From Bin5 sp965232575 (GTDB lineage Bacteria; Chloroflexota; Anaerolineae; Caldilineales; Caldilineaceae), in NCBI GenBank assembly GCA_965232575.1, contig CBDDPZ010000007.1, positions 186,001 through 250,000 of the forward strand: DNA of 64,000 nt, in the 5' to 3' direction. Below the pieces are notes generated by a model. It saw only the letters and a program-made list of their open reading frames with translations. It searched no databases and was not told the origin of the DNA. A program made the position numbers and the translations under genes. Below are positions 31,305 through 39,339 of the stretch, in pieces (positions within the stretch are counted from its first letter, which is position 1; each line of letters starts with the position of its first letter).

Positions 31305-32813
31305 ATGAAACCCATGATACGAATACTCTCACTCAGTGCGCTTGTCCTTTCCGTCCTGTTCGCGGCCTTCTTTCTCGCGCGTCCTTCCAACGAACTGCAG
31401 GTGACCTTTCCGCAGCCCGGAATAGGCACGCCCTCTGCCCAATCGACAATCGGTTCGGCAGGCCTGGCCCCGCCCGTTCTGGTGGCAACGGCCGGCTCCG
31501 ACCGCATCACCATCACCTGGCAGCACATGGAGGACGCCGAATCCTACGAAATCTGGGCGCGGCAGGAAAGCGACGAACCCTGGACACAACTCGATAACGG
31601 CGCCCTGACCCATGACTCGACCTCCTTCATCCATACCGGCCTTAGCTCCGGCGACACCTACTACTACACCGGCCGCGCCGTACCTGCCGCCGGCGCCAAG
31701 AGCGGCTGGGCCACCGAGGCGCAGGCCACCGTCACCAATATACCCGCGCTGACCGCGGCCGCCTCCGCCGGCCGTATCGAACTCAGTTGGACAAGCGTCA
31801 CCAACGCCGACAGCTACCAGCTTGTCGTGTGGACCGACGGCCTCACAAACTGGCAACGCATCGGCGATCCCATCACCGGCACGATCACCTCCTATACCCA
31901 CAGCGGGCTTACCGAACTCAATACCTACCATTACCGCGTCAGAGCGGCGATCGGCGACACAACGGCCGGCTGGTCCGATTCGGTCAGCGAAATCCCCGTC
32001 CGCCCTGCCGCGCCCACCCTCACCGCCACCGCCGCCGTCGGCCAGATCGATCTGACCTGGACTGCCGTTACCGGCGCCGACAGCTACTGGCTCATCACGT
32101 GGACCGACGGCCAGACCGCCTGGGAACGCATCGGCGATCCCCTGTCCAGCAGCGCCACCTCCTACACCCACAGCGGGCTCATCGCCGGAAGGTCCTACTA
32201 CTACCGCATCAGCGCCGTGAGCAACGGCATTGAAGGCGCCTGGTCCGATGCGGTCCATGACAGCCCCGGCGCGCCGCCGGCGCCCACCCTCACCGCGACC
32301 GCCGCCGTCGGCCAGGTCGACCTGACCTGGACTGCCGTAACCGGCGCCGGCAGCTACCACCTGATCGTCTGGACCGAGGCCCAAAACGCTTGGGTACGCA
32401 TTGGCGACCCTCTCTCCGGCACGACGACCTCCTACACCCACAGCGGGCTTTCCGCCGGGCAGACCTATTACCACCGCATCGGCGCTGTCGTCAACGGCAC
32501 CGAGGGCGTCTGGTCGAATCCTGTCAGCTCCGTTCCGGGCGCATCATTCATGCCGGGCATCGCCGCGACCGCCGCCGTCGGCCAGGTCCAGCTCAACTGG
32601 AGTCAGGTCACCAGCGCCGACAGCTACCAGATCGTCATGTGGACCGCCGGCCAGACCGACTGGACACGCATCGGTGGTTCCCTGTCTTCCAGCACGACCT
32701 CCTATACCCATACCGGACTTACGGCTGGCCAAACCTACTACTACCGCATCAGGGCCGTGAGCGACGGCACAGAGGGCCCCTGGTCCGAAAAGATCGACGC
32801 CGCCCCGTCGTAG
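31305..32813 (+). CDS. Secreted protein with five FN3-like repeats
   Basis: A 502-residue protein. The first 27 or so residues are a hydrophobic signal/anchor (LSALVLSVLFAAFFLA). Five repeats of about 90-95 residues follow, each with the FN3 pattern: L-T-A-x-A at the start, a WT.V..A.SY core, a TSYTHSGL turn and a YYYR(I/V)xA strand. Repeats 3 and 4 are almost identical, which suggests recent duplication. No enzymatic domain and no sortase or C-terminal anchor is seen. A role in surface adhesion or carbohydrate/protein binding is inferred from the architecture alone. The start at ATG 31305 is chosen because the signal peptide begins there. Confidence 0.85.
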   Translation: MKPMIRILSLSALVLSVLFAAFFLARPSNELQVTFPQPGIGTPSAQSTIGSAGLAPPVLVATAGSDRITITWQHMEDAESYEIWARQESDEPWTQLDNGALTHDSTSFIHTGLSSGDTYYYTGRAVPAAGAKSGWATEAQATVTNIPALTAAASAGRIELSWTSVTNADSYQLVVWTDGLTNWQRIGDPITGTITSYTHSGLTELNTYHYRVRAAIGDTTAGWSDSVSEIPVRPAAPTLTATAAVGQIDLTWTAVTGADSYWLITWTDGQTAWERIGDPLSSSATSYTHSGLIAGRSYYYRISAVSNGIEGAWSDAVHDSPGAPPAPTLTATAAVGQVDLTWTAVTGAGSYHLIVWTEAQNAWVRIGDPLSGTTTSYTHSGLSAGQTYYHRIGAVVNGTEGVWSNPVSSVPGASFMPGIAATAAVGQVQLNWSQVTSADSYQIVMWTAGQTDWTRIGGSLSSSTTSYTHTGLTAGQTYYYRIRAVSDGTEGPWSEKIDAAPS

Positions 32814-32835
32814 TCGTAACCCATACATTCCCCCG

Positions 32836-32880
32836 CCGTTCTCCGCGTCCCTCCGCGCCCAAAAAAGGTGTTCTCCCTGC
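32836..32880 (+). repeat. R2 repeat copy c
   Basis: One unit directly before half-R1 copy 4. A further fragment lies at 32927-32944. Confidence 0.55.
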
Positions 32881-32896
32881 CCTCTCCCTCCCCCCC

Positions 32897-32923
32897 AATC
32901 CCCTAAAATCACAGTTCAGACAA
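32897..32923 (+). repeat. R1 repeat copy 4 (half)
   Basis: Only the second box and the TTCAGACAA end are present. Confidence 0.7.
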
Positions 32924-33068
32924 CCCCCTCCGCGGATAAAAAATGAGAATAGGCTTACAGAGCTTTTCACCCACCTCCACTACCCTGGCACACACCGGCT
33001 CTTCGGGACGCGAAACAAACGTCTCCCAATACCGTAATGTAAAAAGAGGACCGGCAACAGAGAAAAGG

Positions 33069-33156
33069 CGCCTTTCGTGGACAAAAAAGAAGTTTTCCGC
33101 GCCCTCCGCGGACAAAAAAGGTGTTCCCCCGCCGTTCTCCGCGGATCAAAAAAGCA
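33069..33156 (+). repeat. R2 repeat copy d
   Basis: Three tandem degenerate units with TCCGCGGACAAAAAAG-type ends, upstream of the HlyD-like gene. Confidence 0.6.
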
Positions 33157-33252
33157 CGATTCGCGCGCAGCGCGAAATGGCACTATAATTGCCCTGCCAG
33201 CCCTTTCGCTGTCCGCGCGTCACAGTTGCCCGTACACCGGGAATGAGAAGAA

Positions 33253-34725
33253 ATGAAGAGATTCCTGATCACGCTCGTCGCGCTCATCGGGATCGGCGCC
33301 GCCGGCTGGTTCGGCTTCCAACGCTTCCAGGAGCGCCGCGCCGCCCTCGACGAACAGCCCAGCTACGAAACGGTTACAATCGAGCGCGGCTCCATCAGTA
33401 GCACCGTCAGCGCAACCGGCAGCATCGAACCCGAAGCCGAAGTCGCCCTCTCCTTCCGCGCCAGCGGCCGCGTCGAGCAGGTCCTCGTCTCCGTCGGCCA
33501 GCCCGTGGAGGCCGGCCAGCTTCTCGCCCAGCTCGACGTCACCGACGCCTCCCTCGCCCTCGAACAGGCCGAAGTCTCTCTTCTCATCAGCCGCGCCCAG
33601 CTCGACAAACTCGAAAAACCGCCTTCCGAATCCGATATTATCGCCTCTCAGGCCAACGTAACCGTCGCCCAGGCCAGCGTCGCCAGCGCAGAAGCCGCCC
33701 TCGCCAGCGCCCAGGCCAGCTATCGCCAGATTATCGCCGGCGCCTCTCCCGAAGAGCTGGCCGTCCAGGAAGCCCAGCTGCGCCAGGCCGCCGTCAACGT
33801 CCGCCAGGCCCAGAGCGCCTATGACGAAATCAAAAGCTTTCCCGACGCCGGCGCCTCACCCCAGGCCGTTCAGCTTGAGCAGATGACCATCACCTTCGAA
33901 GTCGCCCAGGCCCAGCTTGCCCTCACCCAGCGCGGCGCCGACGAAGCCCAGATCGCCGCCGCGCTCGCCCAGATCGCACAGGCCGAGCTCGGCGTCCGCC
34001 AGGCCCGCAGCAACCTGCTCGTCGCCAGGGACGCCCTCGATTCCCTCATCGAAGGACCGTCCGCGGAGGACCTCGAAATCTCCCGCGCCCAGGTGCGCCA
34101 GGCCGAGCTCAGCAAACGCCAGGCCGAGATCACCCTCAATAACGCCATGCTCTCCGCCCCCATCAACGGCGTCGTCAGCCAGGTCAACCTGCGCCAGGGC
34201 GAACTCTACGGCGGCGCCCTGTCCGCCATCGTCCTCACCGACCTCGAAAGCTTCCACATGACCGTCCTCGTCGACGAGCTTGACGTCCGCCAGGTGCAGA
34301 TCGGCCAGACCGTCCGTCTCAGCCTTGACGCCCTGCCCGACGCCGACATCACCGGCCAGGTCACCAAAGTTTCGCCCACCGCCCGCGACGTCGGCGGCGT
34401 CGTCGCCTACGAAGTCGAGATCGTGCCCGACACAACCGACGCCCAGCTGCGCGCCGGCATGAGCGCCACCGCCATCATCACCACCGCCCGGGTCGACAAC
34501 ATCCTCCTCGTCCCCAACCGCTACATCCAGCTTGACCGTGAATCCGGCCGCGCCTTTGTCCAGAAAATCATCAGCGAAGTTCCCACCCTCCAGGAGATCG
34601 AAATGGGCCTGCGCAACGACCGCTTCACCCAGGTCCTCGCCGGCCTCGCCGAAACCGACGAAATCGCGCTCATCCGCGCCAGCAGCGAAGACCAGCTGCG
34701 CAGCGCCATCTTCGGCGGCAACTAA
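33253..34725 (+). CDS. HlyD/MacA-like periplasmic adaptor subunit
   Basis: A 490-residue membrane-fusion protein. The N-terminal TM/signal segment ends near residue 20. A lipoyl-like half (VSATGSIEPEAEVALSFRASGRVEQVLVSVGQPVEAGQLLAQLD) leads into a long Ala/Gln/Glu-rich coiled coil (about residues 95-290), and then the second lipoyl half and beta-barrel domain (APINGVVSQVNLRQGELYGG). It is followed by a MacB-like ATPase and permease and so probably forms a tripartite-type efflux or lipoprotein-export system. The coiled coil is longer than in E. coli MacA. Confidence 0.9.
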   Translation: MKRFLITLVALIGIGAAGWFGFQRFQERRAALDEQPSYETVTIERGSISSTVSATGSIEPEAEVALSFRASGRVEQVLVSVGQPVEAGQLLAQLDVTDASLALEQAEVSLLISRAQLDKLEKPPSESDIIASQANVTVAQASVASAEAALASAQASYRQIIAGASPEELAVQEAQLRQAAVNVRQAQSAYDEIKSFPDAGASPQAVQLEQMTITFEVAQAQLALTQRGADEAQIAAALAQIAQAELGVRQARSNLLVARDALDSLIEGPSAEDLEISRAQVRQAELSKRQAEITLNNAMLSAPINGVVSQVNLRQGELYGGALSAIVLTDLESFHMTVLVDELDVRQVQIGQTVRLSLDALPDADITGQVTKVSPTARDVGGVVAYEVEIVPDTTDAQLRAGMSATAIITTARVDNILLVPNRYIQLDRESGRAFVQKIISEVPTLQEIEMGLRNDRFTQVLAGLAETDEIALIRASSEDQLRSAIFGGN

Positions 34726-34729
34726 CCGC

Positions 34730-34769
34730 CCTTGGCACATAGCCTTTGACACATAGCCCTTGACACATA
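34730..34769. repeat. Short tandem repeat
   Basis: Three imperfect copies of a 13-14-bp unit of the type CTTTGACACATAGC just after the adaptor stop codon. Confidence 0.5.
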
Positions 34770-34809
34770 AACAACCCGTGCCCAAAATGAACCCACACAC
34801 CAACCGGTC

Positions 34810-34907
34810 CCAAAAAAGCAGTCCTCCGCGCCCCTATATATAAAGAAAGATGTTCTTCGTGCCCCTTAGCGTCCCTGCGTGGATAAAAAAGCCGTTCTCC
34901 GCGTCCC
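34810..34907 (+). repeat. R2 repeat copy e
   Basis: Three degenerate units, with a TATATATAA insertion in the first, between the adaptor and ATPase genes. Confidence 0.55.
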
Positions 34908-34959
34908 ACCCCAGAACCGCCGTCACTAAAAACTGACTACTAAAAACTGATACGAAAAA

Positions 34960-35784
34960 ATGTTCAAACAATTCTCTAACACTAACACCAACCCATCCTC
35001 CAACGGCTCCGACCCGCCCGCCGCCAATCCCGTCATCGAAGCCCTCGATCTCACCAAAACCTACAAAATGGGCGACATGGAAGTGCGCGCCCTCCGCGGC
35101 GTCGACCTCAACATTCAGCTCGGCGAAATGGTCGCCATCATGGGGCCCAGCGGCAGCGGCAAATCCACCCTCATGAACATCATCGGCTGCCTTGACGTGC
35201 CCACATCCGGCCTCTACCGCCTCGACGGCGCCGACGTCGGCGCGCTCGACGACAACAACCTCGCCGAAATCCGCAGCCTCAAGATCGGCTTCGTCTTCCA
35301 GAGCTTCAACCTCCTCGCCCGCACCACCGCCCAGGCCAACGTCGAGCTTCCCCTCCTCTACGCCGGCATCAGCGGTCGTGAGCGCCATCAGCGCGCCGTT
35401 CAGGCCCTCCACCTCGTCGGCCTCGACGACCGCCGCGACCACAAACCCAACGAGCTCTCCGGCGGCCAGCAACAGCGCGTCGCCATCGCCCGCGCGCTCA
35501 TCAACCGCCCCAAGCTCATCCTCGCCGATGAGCCTACCGGCAATCTCGATACCAAGACCAGCGACGAGATCATGGATCTGCTCCAGCGGCTCAACCGCGA
35601 ACAGGGCATCACCATCCTGTTCGTCACCCACGATCCCGAAATCGCCGAATACTGCAACCGCGTCATCCACTTCCGCGACGGCCGCATCGAACGCGACGAG
35701 CGCAACCTTCCCGCAGAGGACGAAGCGCCGCCGCGCCGGGAGTTCGAAAGTGTAGCGGCCGCCCCTGACGCACGGTCACATTGA
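34960..35784 (+). CDS. MacB/LolD-type ABC transporter ATP-binding protein
   Basis: A 274-residue ATPase with Walker A GPSGSGKST, signature LSGGQQQRVAIARAL, Walker B LILADEPTGNLD and switch FVTHDPE. The N-terminal 20 residues are Asn/Ser-rich. The C-terminal tail of about 40 residues beyond the core is poorly conserved. In this family the ATPase joins a FtsX-type permease; here the permease follows at 36673 after an unrelated gene. Ribosome binding site is weak, so the adaptor gene probably does not drive it by coupling. Confidence 0.92.
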   Translation: MFKQFSNTNTNPSSNGSDPPAANPVIEALDLTKTYKMGDMEVRALRGVDLNIQLGEMVAIMGPSGSGKSTLMNIIGCLDVPTSGLYRLDGADVGALDDNNLAEIRSLKIGFVFQSFNLLARTTAQANVELPLLYAGISGRERHQRAVQALHLVGLDDRRDHKPNELSGGQQQRVAIARALINRPKLILADEPTGNLDTKTSDEIMDLLQRLNREQGITILFVTHDPEIAEYCNRVIHFRDGRIERDERNLPAEDEAPPRREFESVAAAPDARSH

Positions 35785-35830
35785 AGACCCGTTTTCCCCG
35801 TTTTGCGTAGGAGCGATTTGAGGAGAGAAC

Positions 35831-36658
35831 ATGGCACCGACAGAACTCGCGCCTGACACGCCGCAGACAAAGGCAAGTCCAGCCCAATCCTGCGCGCCCG
35901 ATGACGGCCGCCATGTCACCTTGGAGGCATACTGGGCCAAGTGGTACGAAAGTCCCTACCCTGACATCGACGTCAGTTATGAATGGAACAACGGCAGACT
36001 GGAGGCAAAACCCTTGGCCAATAAGCCTCAACTGGACCTCGGCAGATGGTTCTTCGAGCTGCTGTGCCGCTACCTGGCAACGCACAAGATCGCAGACCTG
36101 ATCAATATGGAGACCGGCTTTCTGCTGACAATAGAAGACGCTGCGGAACCATCCGGGACGCGCCAGGCCGTGCGCAAGCCGGATATCGGCGTTATACTGC
36201 ATACCAACCCGGTCCCCTGGGGGCGTATTGACCAGCGCTCCTATGCAGGGGTCTGCGACGCCGTAGTTGAATTTCTGTCCGATTCCACGCCGGCGGAGGT
36301 ATTGCGCGACACGGAGGAAAAGAAGCGGGACTACGCCCTGGCCGGTGTCAAAGAGTACACCATCCTGGACCCTGGCGGCGAACACATGCGCTTCTACCGT
36401 CTTGCACGGCAAGGCAATTACGATCACATTGACCCTGACGCCGAAGGCGTGATCCGTTCGGAGGCGCTGCCAGGTTTCCAATTCCGGCATCAGGATCTGT
36501 GGCGGCTGCGGGATCTGGAGGAGTTGGGGCTGGACGAAGTCTATTCCGGGTACGTCATACCCGCCTATCAGGCCGCCGTCAACAGGGCCGAGCAGGCAGA
36601 AAAACGGGTACAAGCGCTGGAAGCCGAATTAGCCCGGCTGCGTCAAGAACGCGCCTGA
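35831..36658 (+). CDS. Uma2-family (DUF820) putative endonuclease
   Basis: A 275-residue protein of the PD-(D/E)XK-fold Uma2 group. Landmarks are the substrate-like start YEWNNGRLEAKPL, the catalytic KPDIGVIL and VEFLSDSTPAEVLRDTEEKKRDYALAGVKEYTILDP segments. Residues 245-275 form a coiled coil (AEQAEKRVQALEAELARLRQ). RBS GAGGAGAG is strong. The biochemical role of the family is not established. The gene lies between the ATPase and permease genes of an export system, with only 14 bp to the permease, so it is probably co-transcribed. Confidence 0.87.
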   Translation: MAPTELAPDTPQTKASPAQSCAPDDGRHVTLEAYWAKWYESPYPDIDVSYEWNNGRLEAKPLANKPQLDLGRWFFELLCRYLATHKIADLINMETGFLLTIEDAAEPSGTRQAVRKPDIGVILHTNPVPWGRIDQRSYAGVCDAVVEFLSDSTPAEVLRDTEEKKRDYALAGVKEYTILDPGGEHMRFYRLARQGNYDHIDPDAEGVIRSEALPGFQFRHQDLWRLRDLEELGLDEVYSGYVIPAYQAAVNRAEQAEKRVQALEAELARLRQERA

Positions 36659-36672
36659 AAGAGACATAAACC

Positions 36673-37920
36673 ATGTCCTTCTACGAATCCGTCCGCGTCG
36701 CTATGCTCGCCCTCGCAGCCAACAAACTGCGCTCCATCCTCACCATGCTCGGCATCATCATCGGCGTCAGCGCCGTCATCGCCCTCATGAGCATCGGCCG
36801 CGGCGTCGAAAAATTCTTCGTCGAACAGTTCACCAGCCTCGGCACCAACCTCCTCTACGTCTTCCCCGGCCAGCTGGACGACGGGCCGCCCCGGGCCCGG
36901 GGCAGGGACCGCGGCGTCCTCACCCTCAACGACAGCCACGCCATCGCCAACCCGCTGCGCGTCCCCGACGTCATCGCCGTCGCGCCCGAAGTGCGCGGCA
37001 GCGCCCTCGTCGCCAGATCAGGCAACGACATGGACGTCTCCGTCAGCGGCGTGACCGCCACCTACCAGGACGCCCTCTCCGGCGAGGCCGCCATCGGCGT
37101 CTTCATCTCCGACGCCGATGTCGAAGAGCGCAGCCGCGTCGTCGTCATCGGCTCCGACGTCTTCGGCAAACTCTTCGATCCCAACGAGGACCCCATCGAT
37201 CAGACCATTCGCATCAACAACATTCTCTTCCGCGTCATCGGCGTCATGGAAGAACGCGGCGCCGGCGTCGGCGGCGCCAACCTCGACGAGCAGATCTTCA
37301 TCCCCCTCACCACCGTCCAGGACCGTCTCTTCCGCCGCCGCACCGTCAGCGGCGAATACCAGGTCGACGTCATCTACGCGTCCGTCGTCTCCGAAGACCG
37401 CATGGGCGCGGCCCAGGAGCAGATCACCGATCTCCTGCGCGAACGCCACAACATCGCCTTCCTCGGCGAAGACGACTTCGTCATCATCAACCAGTCCGAC
37501 CTCATCTCCATCTTCGGCGACATCCTCAGCGCCATGACCATCTTCCTCAGCGCCATCGCCTTTATCAGCCTCGTCGTCGGCGGCATCGGCATCATGAACA
37601 TCATGCTCGTCAGCGTCACCGAACGCACCCGCGAGATCGGCCTCCGCAAGGCTGTCGGCGCCAAACGCCGCAACGTTCTCGGCCAGTTCCTCATCGAAGC
37701 CGTCACCCTCGCCCTTATCGGCGGCATGCTCGGCATCGCCCTCGGCGCCGGCGGGGCCGTCGCCGCCACCTCCTTCGTCGACAACTTCAGCGCCGTCGTC
37801 GGCCTCGACGCCATCGCCATCGCCATCCTCTTCTCCATGGCCGTCGGCCTCTTCTTCGGCATCTATCCCGCCTACCGCGCCAGCCGCCTCAACCCAATCG
37901 ACGCCCTCCGCTATGAATAA
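36673..37920 (+). CDS. MacB-type (FtsX-domain) ABC transporter permease
   Basis: A 415-residue protein. The N-terminal TM (KLRSILTMLGIIIGVSAVIALMSIGRG) starts the MacB periplasmic domain (residues about 45-270). Three TM helices of the FtsX domain follow (MTIFLSAIAFISLVVGGIGIMNI, then the ERTREIGLRKAVGAKRRNV loop). Length and order fit MacB-like permeases lacking a fused ATPase. Together with the genes at 33253 and 34960 it forms a full export system. Its last 8 bp overlap the next gene. Confidence 0.93.
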   Translation: MSFYESVRVAMLALAANKLRSILTMLGIIIGVSAVIALMSIGRGVEKFFVEQFTSLGTNLLYVFPGQLDDGPPRARGRDRGVLTLNDSHAIANPLRVPDVIAVAPEVRGSALVARSGNDMDVSVSGVTATYQDALSGEAAIGVFISDADVEERSRVVVIGSDVFGKLFDPNEDPIDQTIRINNILFRVIGVMEERGAGVGGANLDEQIFIPLTTVQDRLFRRRTVSGEYQVDVIYASVVSEDRMGAAQEQITDLLRERHNIAFLGEDDFVIINQSDLISIFGDILSAMTIFLSAIAFISLVVGGIGIMNIMLVSVTERTREIGLRKAVGAKRRNVLGQFLIEAVTLALIGGMLGIALGAGGAVAATSFVDNFSAVVGLDAIAIAILFSMAVGLFFGIYPAYRASRLNPIDALRYE

Positions 37921-38896
37921 CCCACCCCGCCCCACCCGCCCTTCCCCCGCAGTTCCCCTGACCCCTAACCCCTACCCCCTAATCCCTGCCCTCCTCCTCA
38001 CTCTCCTCCTCTCCGCCTGCGGCCGCCCGCCTGGCGAACCCACGCCCCTCCCCCCCGGCACGCCCGTCGTCCAGCCCACCCCCGACTTCAGCGCGCCCGC
38101 CCAGGTCGATTCCGCCAACCAGACCGCGGACCAGGTCGCCCAAGCCCTCCGCACCCGCCTCGCCCAGCAGCGCGCCCAGCCAACCCCCATCCTTGCCGTT
38201 TCCCCTGCCGTTCCCCTCGAAGTTTCCCCCGCCGTCCCCCTCGACGCCAGCCTCGACGTCTTCAACCGTCCCAACGCCCTCGGCATCCTCTCCGGCGGCG
38301 GGCTCCTCTACGCCGCCCCTGCCGGCGCCGTACGCGCCACCCTCCAGGTCGGCGCCACCCTCACAATCACCGGCCGCTCCGCCGACGGCGCCTGGTTCGC
38401 CGCCTACCTCGCCGACGGCATCGCCGGCTGGGTCCCTGTCGCCCAGGTCCGCGTCTTCGGCGACACCGACGAACTCGAAATCGTCCAGGAATCGCTCGGC
38501 CCCGCCGTCGTCGCCACCCTCATTGCCCAGGCCAGCAAACCGCAGGACCCCATCAGCGCCGTCGTCGTCCGGCTGACCGCAACCGCCACCCCTGCCGGAA
38601 CAGCCTCCGACCCCGCGCCCCAACCGACAGCTGACGCCTCTTCCATAACCGACCCTGCCATAACCGGCCCCGCCATCACCGTCATCGTCGAAGGCGCCAA
38701 CCTGCGCGCCGGCCCCGGCGTCGACTTCCCCGTCGTCGACGTTCTCTACCAAAACCAGACCGCCGCCCTCACGGGCCGCAACCAGGCCGGCGATTGGCTC
38801 CAGCTCCAACGCCCCACCGGCCCCGCCTGGATCTTCGCCCCCCTCGTCGAAACAACCGTCCCCACCGCCGACCTGCCCATCATCGAAGCCCCATAA
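37913..38896 (+). CDS. Lipoprotein with bacterial SH3-like domains
   Basis: A 327-residue protein. The signal peptide ends in the lipobox LLLSAC (Cys36). A Pro-rich segment follows. The first SH3b-like unit lies about residues 115-190 (ATLTITGRSADGAWFAAYLADGIAGWVPVAQV) and the second near the C-terminus (ANLRAGPGVDFPVVDVLYQNQTAALTGRNQAGDWLQL). Such domains often bind peptidoglycan stem peptides. The start ATG overlaps the upstream permease stop by 8 bp, which suggests coupling, so it may belong to the export operon. Confidence 0.87.
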   Translation: MNNPPRPTRPSPAVPLTPNPYPLIPALLLTLLLSACGRPPGEPTPLPPGTPVVQPTPDFSAPAQVDSANQTADQVAQALRTRLAQQRAQPTPILAVSPAVPLEVSPAVPLDASLDVFNRPNALGILSGGGLLYAAPAGAVRATLQVGATLTITGRSADGAWFAAYLADGIAGWVPVAQVRVFGDTDELEIVQESLGPAVVATLIAQASKPQDPISAVVVRLTATATPAGTASDPAPQPTADASSITDPAITGPAITVIVEGANLRAGPGVDFPVVDVLYQNQTAALTGRNQAGDWLQLQRPTGPAWIFAPLVETTVPTADLPIIEAP

Positions 38897-38923
38897 TCAG
38901 CCCCCGCCCTTCCCCCGCAGTTC

Positions 38924-38959
38924 ATCACAGCGAATCCCCCAAAATCACAGTTCAGACAA
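38924..38959 (+). repeat. R1 repeat copy 5
   Basis: Full copy with boxes 20 bp apart, between the SH3 lipoprotein and the LysM gene. Confidence 0.78.
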
Positions 38960-39263
38960 TCCCCCAATACCAACAAAACAACACCGTTCCCCCACCGCTA
39001 TCCATACCCGCCCTAACGCCCCACCGCCGCCCAAACCACCCGCCCCCCTGCCCGTTCTCCCCGCAAAACCCCGACACCTCCCCCACGATCACCCTACGAC
39101 CACCGTTCGCGACAGCCCCAAACCCAACACAGACGGCGAATTGTCCGCACCGCGCCTATCCTATAATATATCTGTCCTACTTCCAGTTGGTTTTGCTTGA
39201 CTATATTTATTATATTTATCCTGTTTCCGGCTGGAATGTCTGATTAATGTTTTCAATTGAAAT

Positions 39264-39297
39264 ATCTGATTAGAACTCATATCTGATTAGAACTCAT
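39264..39297. repeat. 17-bp tandem duplication
   Basis: ATCTGATTAGAACTCAT occurs twice in direct succession (39264-39280 and 39281-39297) in the A+T-rich leader. A shorter related TCTGATTAATG lies at about 39239. Confidence 0.75.
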
Positions 39298-39339
39298 TAA
39301 CACTTATCAGAATTATAAGAGCTAAAGAGCGGCTGATCC

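Larger units (their letters stand above)
32814..33252. other. Repeat-rich intergenic region
   Basis: About 440 bp made largely of R2 units, a half R1 and a further R2 array. A TATAAT at 33184-33189 before the HlyD-type gene lacks a clear -35. Open frames here are translations of repeat and are not called. Confidence 0.5.
38897..39339. other. Intergenic region with AT-rich leader before the LysM gene
   Basis: About 440 bp. It holds R1 copy 5, a very C-rich stretch (38960-39110) and then a sharply A+T-rich stretch (about 39160-39310) with a 17-bp tandem duplication. A TATAAT at 39162-39167 lies 15 bp after TTGTCC, a suboptimal promoter. Confidence 0.5.

Noticed and set aside
32943..33188. Open frames in the repeat-rich stretch before the HlyD-like gene
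   Set aside because: They translate R2 units; the same pseudo-protein sequence appears at other R2 loci.
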